A DNA stretch of 64,000 bases from Pseudomaricurvus alkylphenolicus (GTDB lineage Bacteria > Pseudomonadota > Gammaproteobacteria > Pseudomonadales > Cellvibrionaceae), in the NCBI RefSeq assembly GCF_011683955.1, contig NZ_JAAQPI010000001.1, positions 930,001 through 994,000 of the forward strand, read 5' to 3'. Numbering within the stretch: the stretch's first letter is position 1; each line of letters begins with the position of its first letter. Below are positions 52,166-60,827 of the stretch, piece by piece. Made by a program: the position numbers and the translations under genes. The notes beneath the pieces were generated by a model. It was not told where the DNA came from. It made no database searches and worked only from the letters and a program-made list of their open reading frames with translations.

Positions 52166-54724
52166 TCACATCCGATAGCTAAACTGCACAGCAACAGTAC
52201 GCGGTGGTGCCAAGTAGGAGCTATAGGCCGGAGCACCTGTCAACCCATAGGAAAACGGGACTTCGGCACTAAAGGTGATTATCTCCTCATCCAACAGATT
52301 TTTACCAAGCAGTGCAATCGACCAACGTTCACCTTGCAGTCCCATACGCAGGTTATAAAGGGTATAGGCGTCCTGCTCGGACAGTTTATCCCTGGCAGCG
52401 GTATCGCTCAGATATTGGTCTTGATAGTTCGCGTCCAGCGCTGCTCTGAGCTCCAGTCCCTCTGCCAATTCATGGGTATATTCAAGAGAAATGCCGGCTG
52501 ACAGAGAGCGATCCCGGTCACCGGTGCGATCACAACCAGCCGAGGTGTCGGCGCCGGATAGCTTAACCGAGGCGCTACAAGTGGCATTTTCGAATTGGGT
52601 AAATTCCCAATCGGTGTATGCCAGAGAACCGGTCAGCGTCAGGGATTCCAACAGCCTCCAACGACCGTCCAGTTCCAGACCCTGGGTAACTGCTTCTCCA
52701 ACGTTGGTAACAACAAAGTTCCGGCCATTAAACGCGCTGCTTTGCAGGTCGGAATACTGGGAATAAAACACCGCCAGATTGCTCTCCGCACGACCATTCA
52801 ACCAAACACTCTTTAGGCCCAGCTCAAAGGCATCGACGGATTCGTCTTCAAACTCTTCGCTGCTGGCGCGCGATGCCTCAGCGTCAAATCCACCTGCTTT
52901 AAAACCCCTGGAAACCGATGCATACATCATATGGTCTGCGTCCAGGTCGTATTCCAGGATAATCGTGGGTGTAAAAGCTCTTTCTCTGCGCTCAGGGTTA
53001 ATATCGTGGGTAGCAAAAGAGGTGGGCACTGAGCCGCCGTAAATGGTGCTGAGGCCCGTCGCAACTGCCACCATGGATGGCGCCAACTCTGGATTGGCAG
53101 TGGCGAAACTGCCCAATGACTCCAGATCCACTCCGGCAAACTGACTGTAGGCAATATTGGCGACGATATCATTGCTTAGATCCGGAAAAGGGCCGGTAAT
53201 CGACGTCAAGTAATCCACTGCGCTGTTATTCACGGCGCCGGTTAATGCATTCAGGGTATCAACGCGGCGTGAGCCTTTCTTCTGTTCATAGGTATAGCGA
53301 GCGCCGATGGTCAGGCGAAAATTATCATCAAGTGCCCAGGTGCCTTGGGCGAATATCGCAGCCATATCACTCTGGGTGGAAAAGTCCGTGTTGAAGATTT
53401 TATTGGACAGAGGCGCACCGAGCCCAGGGCCTGCCGTGTCAAAAACGGCTCTTGCCAGGTTAAACTCCGGCGTAATGACCTGGTCGTAAGACTCGAGTTC
53501 GGAGGTCTGGAGATAGGCGCCTGCTATCCATTCAAAGTTGTCGCTACTGTTCGAGCTAAATCGAATTTCCTGACTCAGTTGGCGATAGTCTTCTTGCATG
53601 TTCTGGTAAAACAGAGAGAACCCGTTTCCGTCCGTGTCGCCGGCGCGTTGTTCGTCGTAGGAGACGTAGCCGGTAATGGCGGCCAGATCAAAATGTTCGA
53701 AGTTAGTATTAATCGTCAGTTGGATGTTTTGTAAATCGATGACCTGGTTCTCATCGAGGTTTGAATAGCGCGTGCGATCCATGTCAATATCCTCATGGCC
53801 CAGTGCCCCTGGAGAGTAGCCTGCGAGAGTTTCGAACAGCGGGGCGATCTGTGAGTAGTCCATTCCCGTAAAGGGCGCGTTGGGATTGGAGCCATTGTTC
53901 AGGTAACCCAGGGAAAGTTCACGCGCTTCGCCGCGATTATCAACGCGAGTTTGTTCAACCTTCAGGAGAACCTCCGTATGTTGACCGGCGTCCCATGCCA
54001 GGGTCACACGTCCAGTGTGGCTGTTACGGCGCTGTTCATCGTTACCGGTGTAACGATTGTCAAAATAGCCGTTCGATTCCTGGCCTCGCACTACCAGGCG
54101 GGCACGCAATCCATCAACAATCGCTCCAGAGACCACGCCGGTGATTTCTTTATCATCGTAGCGAGCATCATAAGAACCTGTCAGGCTCGCCTCGAACTCT
54201 TCCGTAGGCCGTGCGGATGTCAGCGACAGAGCTCCGGCAATACTGTTTTTTCCGAAGAGAACATTCTGGGGGCCACGAAGGACTTCGACGCGTTCCAGGT
54301 CCAGCAGGGGAATATTAGCGAGGGTTGCCCGGCTATAGGAAACGTCGTCCATATACAATACGACGGAGCGTTCAATACCGGGATTGGCACCGGAACCGAT
54401 TCCGCGGATTTTCATAATGGCGCCGACGCCGGATTCAAACTTGGTAAAATTGGGAACGTAGTTGGCCAGATCGTCCAAATTTTCGATGCCGGCCTGGTCC
54501 AGTTTTTCGCCACCCACGGCGTTGATTGAGATAGGCACGTCCTGCAGGGATTGGGACCGCTTTTGTGCAGTCACTACAATTTCTTCCAGCATAAAGCCAC
54601 TGACGGAGGCCGCTCCTGAATCGGCGATTGCAAGCGTACCGGTTAAGACACTGCTTGTGGCCATGGCCAGCACCAGAGGATTGCGGTTAATTCGATGGTT
54701 TCGGGTTTTATTCGATGCTTTCAT
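52166..54724 (-). CDS. TonB-dependent outer-membrane receptor
   Basis: This 852-residue receptor, the longest of the five in the window, has FMLEEIVVTAQKRSQSLQDV, MKIRGIGSGANPGIERSV, VLRGPQNVLFGKNSIAGALSL and terminal VAVQFSYRM. The plug motif reads GPQN rather than GPQG. A TGTT-N8-AACA palindrome lies 91 bp upstream of the start, the same motif found beside the neighbouring Crp/Fnr gene, so joint control with the MFS and SDR genes is inferred. Confidence 0.92.
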   Translation of the reverse strand: MKASNKTRNHRINRNPLVLAMATSSVLTGTLAIADSGAASVSGFMLEEIVVTAQKRSQSLQDVPISINAVGGEKLDQAGIENLDDLANYVPNFTKFESGVGAIMKIRGIGSGANPGIERSVVLYMDDVSYSRATLANIPLLDLERVEVLRGPQNVLFGKNSIAGALSLTSARPTEEFEASLTGSYDARYDDKEITGVVSGAIVDGLRARLVVRGQESNGYFDNRYTGNDEQRRNSHTGRVTLAWDAGQHTEVLLKVEQTRVDNRGEARELSLGYLNNGSNPNAPFTGMDYSQIAPLFETLAGYSPGALGHEDIDMDRTRYSNLDENQVIDLQNIQLTINTNFEHFDLAAITGYVSYDEQRAGDTDGNGFSLFYQNMQEDYRQLSQEIRFSSNSSDNFEWIAGAYLQTSELESYDQVITPEFNLARAVFDTAGPGLGAPLSNKIFNTDFSTQSDMAAIFAQGTWALDDNFRLTIGARYTYEQKKGSRRVDTLNALTGAVNNSAVDYLTSITGPFPDLSNDIVANIAYSQFAGVDLESLGSFATANPELAPSMVAVATGLSTIYGGSVPTSFATHDINPERRERAFTPTIILEYDLDADHMMYASVSRGFKAGGFDAEASRASSEEFEDESVDAFELGLKSVWLNGRAESNLAVFYSQYSDLQSSAFNGRNFVVTNVGEAVTQGLELDGRWRLLESLTLTGSLAYTDWEFTQFENATCSASVKLSGADTSAGCDRTGDRDRSLSAGISLEYTHELAEGLELRAALDANYQDQYLSDTAARDKLSEQDAYTLYNLRMGLQGERWSIALLGKNLLDEEIITFSAEVPFSYGLTGAPAYSSYLAPPRTVAVQFSYRM

Positions 54725-54814
54725 ACACCACTCTCTCTTTATCGCTTTTATTTATTTGGCTGTTCAACAATCTGTGAGGGTGAAGTCAATATAATCCTTT
54801 CCTCTCTCCGTCAC

Positions 54815-54830
54815 TGTTCCCTGGGGAACA
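54815..54830. promoter_or_regulatory. Candidate Crp/Fnr-family operator, copy 1
   Basis: TGTTCCCTGGGGAACA is a perfect 16-bp palindrome, 91 bp upstream of the receptor start (54724) and just after the MFS stop codon. Confidence 0.65.
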
Positions 54831-54831
54831 T

Positions 54832-56142
54832 CTATCCAGAACGATAGTCATCACCATAGCTCCGGCTGCTCAACAGATAGAGCAGTACGGCCGGAGAAGC
54901 GAGAACCATCACAGCCAGCATGGCGTAGCGCAGGCTGTCTTGCCCGACAATCGGTTGCAAAAGGTCACTGCATAATCCTACCGCGACCGGCCCCAGCCCC
55001 ATCCCGATCATGTTGACGATAAACATGAGTACCGCCGAGGCGGTGGCTCGCGTATTGGGGGGCACCAACGAGTGAGAGACCGCGAAAACTGGGCCGATGT
55101 ACATGTTCACCATCAGTGTGGTTAAGGCCATAAAGGTAATGACCACGGTCAGGTTTTCGGCCATCAGGTATGGCAATGACAAGGGTAACGAGAGCAGCAG
55201 TGAACCGGCGGGCAACCACAGGTACCAGCGCCGGTCCCGGCGACCCAATCGGTCGGCGAAAAAGCCGCCCAGGAAGGTTCCGAGCAGTCCGCTGCCGCCA
55301 CCAAACAGCGCCAGCAGCAGGCCGACTTCGCTAATGGACAGACCGTGATTGCGCATAAGGAACGAAGGAGCAAAATTGCCCGCGCCATAGCTGGCAAACG
55401 CGGTCAGGCCTGCGGCCAGAGCACAGCGCATAAAGGTTCGGCAGGCAAGCAATGAACCGATGGTCTCTCGAAAACTCGCTGCATTCGTGTCTTTGCTGCT
55501 GTTACCCGGCGGATTGCGCCGTGGTTCCCGGACCGTGAGTAAAAAGACCAGGGCAAACAACACGCCAGGAAGCCCGATCAACATAAAGGCCACACGCCAT
55601 CCGTACAGCTGGCTGATGGTGCCGCCAAGCACGAATCCGAGCACAACTCCCAATTGCAGTCCGGATGAGTAAATTGATAGGGCGGTAGCCCGGGTCTCCG
55701 GCGGAAAGCAATCGCTGATCATGGAATGCGCGGGTGGGGTGCCGCCGGCTTCACCGATGCCCACACCGATGCGGGCCAACAGCAGCTGAGAATAATTGCC
55801 TGCTATTCCACAGAGCGCGGTCATCGCACTCCATATGGTCATTGAGACAGTGATGATATTTCGGCGGTTGGTTCGGTCAGCCAGGTAGGCGATGGGGATG
55901 CCCGCAGTGACATACACCAGGGCAAACGAGAAACCGCTCAGCAACCCAAGCTGTACATCACTCAGTCCCATTTCCGCTTTGATGGGCTCCTGCAGAACAA
56001 TCAGTATTTGCCGATCAACGAAGTTAAACACGTACGCAAGGGTTAGCATGGCGAGCATACACCAGGCGCGTCGGTTGGTCTTCTCCGCAGGTGGGTTCAG
56101 AGCTGCTGTGTCTGCGGTTGCTGTATTGTGTGTATCAACCAT
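54832..56142 (-). CDS. MFS transporter, spinster-like
   Basis: A 436-residue twelve-helix MFS protein. Helix 1 has FNFVDRQILIVLQEPIKAEM, the loop 2-3 motif is AYLADRTNRRNII, and GVGIGEAGGTPPAHSMISDC is characteristic of the spinster-like group frequent in catabolic loci of proteobacteria. SD TGAGGT before the ATG. It is divergent from the Crp/Fnr gene, with motif copy 2 between them. It probably takes up an acid or aromatic compound. Confidence 0.87.
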   Translation of the reverse strand: MVDTHNTATADTAALNPPAEKTNRRAWCMLAMLTLAYVFNFVDRQILIVLQEPIKAEMGLSDVQLGLLSGFSFALVYVTAGIPIAYLADRTNRRNIITVSMTIWSAMTALCGIAGNYSQLLLARIGVGIGEAGGTPPAHSMISDCFPPETRATALSIYSSGLQLGVVLGFVLGGTISQLYGWRVAFMLIGLPGVLFALVFLLTVREPRRNPPGNSSKDTNAASFRETIGSLLACRTFMRCALAAGLTAFASYGAGNFAPSFLMRNHGLSISEVGLLLALFGGGSGLLGTFLGGFFADRLGRRDRRWYLWLPAGSLLLSLPLSLPYLMAENLTVVITFMALTTLMVNMYIGPVFAVSHSLVPPNTRATASAVLMFIVNMIGMGLGPVAVGLCSDLLQPIVGQDSLRYAMLAVMVLASPAVLLYLLSSRSYGDDYRSG

Positions 56143-56201
56143 CGGAATACCTCATCGGATAACGTAACGATCCAATCTAGCAAAGGTGAGGCTCATCAAT
56201 G

Positions 56202-56217
56202 TGTTACTGGAGGAACA
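56202..56217. promoter_or_regulatory. Candidate Crp/Fnr-family operator, copy 2
   Basis: TGTTACTGGAGGAACA keeps the TGTT-N8-AACA arms. It lies in the promoter between the divergent MFS gene (60 bp away) and the Crp/Fnr gene (73 bp away). Confidence 0.65.
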
Positions 56218-56289
56218 TCTCTGCCCGAACCAAGTTGACAAGCACAAATGATTGTCGAAATAATCATCCAGGCTTAGGTGAGAACGGTT

Positions 56290-57000
56290 ATGTCAAAACA
56301 GATTGGTCCGAACAGGCACTTAACAGCCCTCGTTGGCTGCCCATGGTTCAAAGGTGTGGATGAGTCGGAGCTGAGCGTCTTGTCTCAACACGCGACCACC
56401 AAAACCTATCAGACCGGTGACTTTATTTACCGTCCAGGGGAGAAAAAGACACTTGTTTATCATGTGCTTGGGGGACGTGTGAGACGTTCCATCACCAGCA
56501 GCGAAGGCCAGGAACTGTCGCTGGTGGATCTGGTGGCGGGCGAGTGGATCGGAGATGCCATTGCCAATGATCGACCGTTGCATCTGGACATCAGGGCCGT
56601 TGAGCCATCGGAGTTACTCGCTATCCCGGGCAGCCTGGTGGTAGCGATGGCAGACCGGCATCTCGAGGTCTATCGAAATCTCTATCACGCTCAAACCGTC
56701 ATATCCCGCGACTTGCTTATGGTCGCAGAGGTACTGGCCTTCGCACCTCTGCGGTCGAGATTGGCAGAGCGAATACTGGACCTAGCGGAAAAACACGGTC
56801 AAGTGGTCGAAGGGGGAACCTGCATCGCTCACAGCCTGAGCCAAAATGATCTGGCCCTTCTGTCATTCGGGTCCCGGCCTCGCGTCAACCGCATCCTTAA
56901 GGAATGGGCCGATCGAGGCATTCTGGTTTCGGATTCCAAACGTTATCTGGTAAAGGACTTTGATGCGCTGAGGCAGGAATCCACACAACATTACAGCTAA
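56290..57000 (+). CDS. Crp/Fnr family transcriptional regulator
   Basis: A 236-residue regulator with a cyclic-nucleotide-binding-like beta roll (about 15-120, TGDFIYRPGEKKTLVYHVLG) and a C-terminal HTH (about 165-220, SQNDLALLSFGSRPRVNRIL then LKEWADRGIL). No N-terminal Cys cluster is present, so it is not an oxygen-sensing Fnr. ATG 56290 has GGTGAG upstream; GTG 56278 is the alternative. A shared palindrome sits upstream of this gene, the SDR and the receptor, so it probably regulates itself and its neighbours. Confidence 0.88.
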   Translation: MSKQIGPNRHLTALVGCPWFKGVDESELSVLSQHATTKTYQTGDFIYRPGEKKTLVYHVLGGRVRRSITSSEGQELSLVDLVAGEWIGDAIANDRPLHLDIRAVEPSELLAIPGSLVVAMADRHLEVYRNLYHAQTVISRDLLMVAEVLAFAPLRSRLAERILDLAEKHGQVVEGGTCIAHSLSQNDLALLSFGSRPRVNRILKEWADRGILVSDSKRYLVKDFDALRQESTQHYS

Positions 57001-57022
57001 ATTACAGTGGAAAACCTTGAGA

Positions 57023-57038
57023 TGTTCCCCTGGTAACA
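57023..57038. promoter_or_regulatory. Candidate Crp/Fnr-family operator, copy 3
   Basis: TGTTCCCCTGGTAACA, same 16-bp layout with TGTT and AACA arms, is 67 bp upstream of the SDR start (57105). Confidence 0.65.
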
Positions 57039-57104
57039 CTCATTTTTGTTTTTATGGCCTAGAGTCCGTTCCTGGCAAATAGACTTGGCAGTGGAACTCA
57101 CATC

Positions 57105-57974
57105 ATGAAAACATTCTCAGGCCGCGTGGCGGCAGTCACCGGGGCAGGTTCCGGTATTGGGCAGGCGCTTGCCGTTGAATTGGCGAAACGGGGCTGTGCG
57201 GTAGCCCTTGCCGACAAAAACCTGGATGCCTTAAAACTCACTCAGGAATTGGTTTACGACAATGACGGGCGATGCAGCGTTCACGCTCTGGACGTTTCCG
57301 ACCGTGATGCAGTTACGCAATTTGCCAATGACGTGAACAAGCGATATGGCGAAGTTCATTTGTTATTCAATAACGCTGGTGTCACGCTCGTGGACACTAT
57401 TGAGAATCAAAGCATAGAAGATATGCAATGGTTGATGGGCATTAACTATTGGGGAGTGGTCCATTGTACCCAGGCCTTCCTGCCTTATATGCGACAGGCT
57501 CCTGAAGCACACATTATTAATGTCTCCAGCATATTTGGTATGCTGGCTGTGCCGGGACAAAGTGCTTACAACTCATCCAAGTTTGCCGTCAGAGGTTATA
57601 CGGAAGCGCTCCGGCACGAAAACCTGGGTACATCATTGAAGGTGACTTGCGTGCTACCTGGCGGAGTAAAAACCGGCATTATGACGAGCTCCAGAATCAA
57701 GATTGATCGCCTTGGCAGCAGTCAGTCCAAGGAAGAGATGATTCGCAACTTTAATACCAAAGTCAAAACCACTCCCGAGCAGGCGGCTCTTCGGATTCTA
57801 AAGGGCGTCGAACGCGACGAACCTCGTGTGGTTATAGGTTGGGATGCGAAGTTGATGGACCTCGTGACGCGCCTCTTCCCTCGAAGCTATGATCGCATTC
57901 TGGGGTTTCGTCGCAGGTTTGAACATCAATCAACAATTGCCACTGCTAACCGAGGCGCATCCAACACAACGTAG
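57105..57974 (+). CDS. Short-chain dehydrogenase/reductase
   Basis: A 289-residue classical SDR: VTGAGSGIGQ nucleotide motif (12-20), FNNAGV, catalytic Ser142, Tyr155 and Lys159 (INVSSIFG, YNSSK). The last 60 residues (PEQAALRILKGVERDEPRVV) are those of SDRs with acyl-chain or steroid-like substrates. It is a single gene in its unit, with an operator copy upstream and a hairpin downstream. It would oxidise or reduce an alcohol/ketone in the neighbouring pathway. Confidence 0.88.
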   Translation: MKTFSGRVAAVTGAGSGIGQALAVELAKRGCAVALADKNLDALKLTQELVYDNDGRCSVHALDVSDRDAVTQFANDVNKRYGEVHLLFNNAGVTLVDTIENQSIEDMQWLMGINYWGVVHCTQAFLPYMRQAPEAHIINVSSIFGMLAVPGQSAYNSSKFAVRGYTEALRHENLGTSLKVTCVLPGGVKTGIMTSSRIKIDRLGSSQSKEEMIRNFNTKVKTTPEQAALRILKGVERDEPRVVIGWDAKLMDLVTRLFPRSYDRILGFRRRFEHQSTIATANRGASNTT

Positions 57975-57991
57975 CTTAAGTCGTCGAAATT

Positions 57992-58013
57992 CGGGGGAGT
58001 CTCAACTCCCCCG
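57992..58013. terminator. Hairpin between convergent SDR and gap genes
   Basis: CGGGGGAGT (57992-58000) pairs with ACTCCCCCG (58005-58013), loop CTCA. The minus-strand follow-up is AATTTCG, a weak T-tract, so it may terminate both genes. Confidence 0.55.
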
Positions 58014-58025
58014 GAAAACCAAGCA

Positions 58026-59024
58026 CTAGAAGTGACGAATCAGATCAATCAGATCACACACCCGATTGGAGTACCCCCACTCGTTGTCATACCAGTTTAA
58101 TGTACGCAAAAACCGACCGTTGCTGACGTCCGTAAACTCCGCATCGTAAATGGATGAATAAGGATTGCCGATAATATCGGACGACACCAATGGGCTGACA
58201 CAATATTGCAGAATGTTCTTTAAACGATCGCTGCCGCTCGCAGCTTCAACCGCTTCGTGCACGTTTTCAATCGTAACCGATTTTTCCAATTCCACAAACA
58301 GATCCACCACGGAACCGTCTGGCACAGGTACACGGCAGGCGATGCCGTCCAGTTTTCCATTGAGCTCCGGTAATACCACGCCCACAGCTTTGGCGGCGCC
58401 GGTGGAGGTGGGAATAATATTCTCCGCCGCCGCACGACTGCGACGCCAGTCGGAGTGAGGCACATCTGCCAGGCGCTGGTCATTGGTGTAGGCATGCACG
58501 GTGTTAATCACACCCTCCTTGATACCGAAGTTATCGTGCAGCACCTTGGCCATGGGTGCCAGGCAGTTGGTGGTGCAGCTGGCGTTGGAGATGATTTTGT
58601 GGTCTGGGGTCAGTCCATCTTCATTAACGCCCAGCACGACGGTGTAATCAATCTCGTCTTTGGAAGGCACAGTGAGTACAACCCGCTTGGCGCCGGCATC
58701 CAGGTGTTTGGTTAAACTGGCTCGATCTCGAAACACACCCGTGGACTCCACCACTACGTCCACATCCAGTTCAGCCCACGGCAGATTCGCGGGGTCGCGC
58801 TCTTTAATCATGCGCACCCGGTCGCGGTCGGTCACCAGCTCATTGTCTTCAATCTCCAGCTTGCCGCTAAAGCCGCCCATCACTGTGTCGTAGTTGAGCA
58901 GGTAGCGCAGGGTATCATTGTCAAACAGATCATTGATGGCGACCAGGGTAATATCTTCTGACTCGTGTAAAATGCGAAAGACGGAACGGCCAATGCGGCC
59001 CAGTCCATTAATGGCGACTCTCAT
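58026..59024 (-). CDS. gap: Glyceraldehyde-3-phosphate dehydrogenase
   Basis: A 332-residue GAPDH with all catalytic features: NAD-binding NGLGRIGR, catalytic Cys150 in NASCTTN, the His of HAYTNDQ, RRSRAAAENIIPTSTGAAKA and WYDNEWGYS. It interconverts glyceraldehyde 3-phosphate and 1,3-bisphosphoglycerate. SD GGAGG gives a firm start at 59024, inside the end of the upstream paralogue (ATGA overlap). It is the second gene of the pair and is convergent with the SDR. Confidence 0.94.
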   Translation of the reverse strand: MRVAINGLGRIGRSVFRILHESEDITLVAINDLFDNDTLRYLLNYDTVMGGFSGKLEIEDNELVTDRDRVRMIKERDPANLPWAELDVDVVVESTGVFRDRASLTKHLDAGAKRVVLTVPSKDEIDYTVVLGVNEDGLTPDHKIISNASCTTNCLAPMAKVLHDNFGIKEGVINTVHAYTNDQRLADVPHSDWRRSRAAAENIIPTSTGAAKAVGVVLPELNGKLDGIACRVPVPDGSVVDLFVELEKSVTIENVHEAVEAASGSDRLKNILQYCVSPLVSSDIIGNPYSSIYDAEFTDVSNGRFLRTLNWYDNEWGYSNRVCDLIDLIRHF

Positions 59025-60022
59025 TGGACACCTCCGTAGAGCTTAAGGGCATCGATCATGCGGCAGGCATGGCTGAGGCCGTTGTCGTACCAGCTTAGTG
59101 TCTTGACCATGCGGCTGCCGGCCTTGATGGTGGCCTTGAGGTCGTACACGGCGGAGTGGCGATTGCCGATAATATCGGATGAGACAATGGGATCGTGGGC
59201 AACCCCCAGCAGGTTGGGATACTGTTCCGCGCCTCTAATCATGGCTTCGTTGACGGCAGCGACGTCGTGGGCCGGATCCTTGAGAGAAACTGTCAGATCC
59301 AGCAGAGAACCTTTCTGAATCGGTACGTTAAGGGCGCTGCTTTTCAAGTTGCCATCGAAGTTCGGCATCACCTTGGCGACCCATTCGGCCGAGGCGTTGG
59401 TATTGGGGATGATATTCTCTGCACCGGAGCGGCTGCGACGAAAATCCTTGCCGGCATAATCCTGTAGCGACTGGTCGCTGGTATAGGCATGCATGGTCAC
59501 CATACTGGCGGCATCCACGCCCAGTTCGTCGTCGAGCACCTTTAACACCAGCGCCAGTGCATTGGTGGTCGAAGAGCCGGCGGAGATCAGCTGGTCTGCT
59601 GAGTTGATGTCACCATCGTTGATGCCAGGCAATATCAATCGGTCCAGGCTTTCTGTGGGTAGTACCGAAGTCAACACCCGATGGGCGCCGCTTTCAATGT
59701 GGGCTTGCAGGCTGTTACGGGTAGTTGAGCGACCTGTGCAGTCCACCACAAAGTCCACTTCAAACACGTCCCAAGGGACGGAGTCCGGGCCGTCGCCACC
59801 CATCATACGGCTGCGGAATTTATCATTGATCAGGTAATTGCCTTCCAGGCTGACGTCACAGCGATTGTGGCGGTCGTTGGTGAGCAGGTAATGCAAAATG
59901 GCGGGTTTGGCGATATCGCTGATGGCAACGACTTCAAGATCGTCGTCCTCTATCGCCAGCCGATAGAGATGCCGGCCTATGTGGCCGAAGCCCATAATGC
60001 CGATGCGTGTGGGTTTGTTCAT
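59021..60022 (-). CDS. GAPDH-like paralogue with Ser in place of the catalytic Cys
   Basis: A 333-residue GAPDH-fold protein from ATG 60022 (GGGAAG upstream); a 5' extension to 60151 is unlikely. GFGHIGRHLYR and HAYTSDQSL (catalytic His) are kept, and RRSRSGAENIIPNTNASAEW and WYDNGLSHAC are recognisable. The active-site motif reads GSSTTN (Ser151) where GAPDHs have SCTTN, so normal thioester chemistry cannot occur. It is the first gene of a coupled pair with a normal gap gene. It may be a regulatory or heteromer partner, or use another activity; erythrose-4-phosphate dehydrogenase keeps the Cys, so that is not favoured. Confidence 0.87.
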   Translation of the reverse strand: MNKPTRIGIMGFGHIGRHLYRLAIEDDDLEVVAISDIAKPAILHYLLTNDRHNRCDVSLEGNYLINDKFRSRMMGGDGPDSVPWDVFEVDFVVDCTGRSTTRNSLQAHIESGAHRVLTSVLPTESLDRLILPGINDGDINSADQLISAGSSTTNALALVLKVLDDELGVDAASMVTMHAYTSDQSLQDYAGKDFRRSRSGAENIIPNTNASAEWVAKVMPNFDGNLKSSALNVPIQKGSLLDLTVSLKDPAHDVAAVNEAMIRGAEQYPNLLGVAHDPIVSSDIIGNRHSAVYDLKATIKAGSRMVKTLSWYDNGLSHACRMIDALKLYGGVQ

Positions 60023-60242
60023 ACCGATAGCTTCCCATGTTGGGTGATCGAAAGTTGAATGGTCTATATTGGCCGCATAGACGTCAATCTTCAGTATAGA
60101 TACTGCAGGGAAAGGTTTCTTGAAAAGATGGCATGAGAATCGACAGAACAAGCCTGCAAACTCAATAGTCCCTAAGGCTGTTCAATAGTCTGGTGAATGC
60201 TCAGAGACTGAATTAGACCATGTATTGTACGGGCATAAAAAA

Positions 60243-60260
60243 GGGGCTTAGTTAAGCCCC
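60243..60260 (-). terminator. Rho-independent terminator for the ferredoxin gene
   Basis: GGGGCTTA (60243-60250) and TAAGCCCC (60253-60260) form an 8-bp stem with a two-base loop; the minus-strand T6 tract (AAAAAA at 60237-60242) follows. It lies 30 bp past the ferredoxin stop. Confidence 0.85.
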
Positions 60261-60289
60261 AGGCAGAGAACTCGGTTTAGATTCTACAT

Positions 60290-60610
60290 TTAGTATTGCG
60301 ATTCCGGTATGGCCACTCGCAATCCATCCATATCATCGGTGATAACCAGTTGGCAGCTCAGGCGGCTGTTGGGTTTTGGGCTCACTGCTCCCTCTACCAT
60401 CATCATTTCCATGTCATTCGCCGCCGGAATCTTGCCGCCCCAATCCTCTTCGATATAGCAATGACAGGTGGCGCAAACACAAGCGCCACCGCATTCGGCG
60501 ACGATTCCGTCAATGCCGTTGTCTATTGCTCCCTGCATCAGGGTCGTTCCGGTTTTCACATCAGTTTCTTTGACGTTACCGTCGGGTTCTATGTAATACA
60601 CTTTCGGCAT
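60290..60610 (-). CDS. [2Fe-2S] ferredoxin, adrenodoxin type
   Basis: A 106-residue ferredoxin with ligands Cys40, Cys46, Cys49 and Cys86 (AECGGACVCATCHCY and LSCQLVI), the C-x5-C-x2-C pattern of adrenodoxin/putidaredoxin/terpredoxin, not plant-type ferredoxin. Such proteins feed electrons to Rieske oxygenases or cytochrome P450s. The only oxygenase in sight is the Rieske gene at 62.3 kb. A reductase gene is not in the window. It is a single gene ending at a good terminator. Confidence 0.9.
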   Translation of the reverse strand: MPKVYYIEPDGNVKETDVKTGTTLMQGAIDNGIDGIVAECGGACVCATCHCYIEEDWGGKIPAANDMEMMMVEGAVSPKPNSRLSCQLVITDDMDGLRVAIPESQY

Positions 60611-60684
60611 ATCTGAGTACTCCGATATTTTGGGGCGTTTATCAACAGAACCTCGATGTTAATGAAAACTGCTGACACGGGTAA

Positions 60685-60747
60685 TTGGACCAAAGGGCAA
60701 TAGCAGTTGTGACCGATTGAGAGGGTGTTGGACCAAAGGGCAATAGC
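60685..60747. repeat. Exact 20-bp direct repeat upstream of the aldehyde dehydrogenase-Rieske genes
   Basis: TTGGACCAAAGGGCAATAGC occurs at 60685-60704 and again at 60728-60747, 43 bp apart. Each copy holds the palindrome TTGGACCAA. It lies between the divergent ferredoxin and aldehyde dehydrogenase genes, so it is probably a pair of operators. Confidence 0.7.
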
Positions 60748-60827
60748 TTGATGTTTGCTCTGTTCGATAAGCTGAGTGCCGAGTCTTTCATGTATGACCC
60801 CAATCGCGAAGCTGAGAACCCGGAGAT

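Noticed and set aside
59021-60151. N-terminal extension of the GAPDH-like paralogue
   Set aside because: The 43 extra residues do not resemble a GAPDH N-terminus, and ATG 60022 precedes the NAD-binding motif directly.
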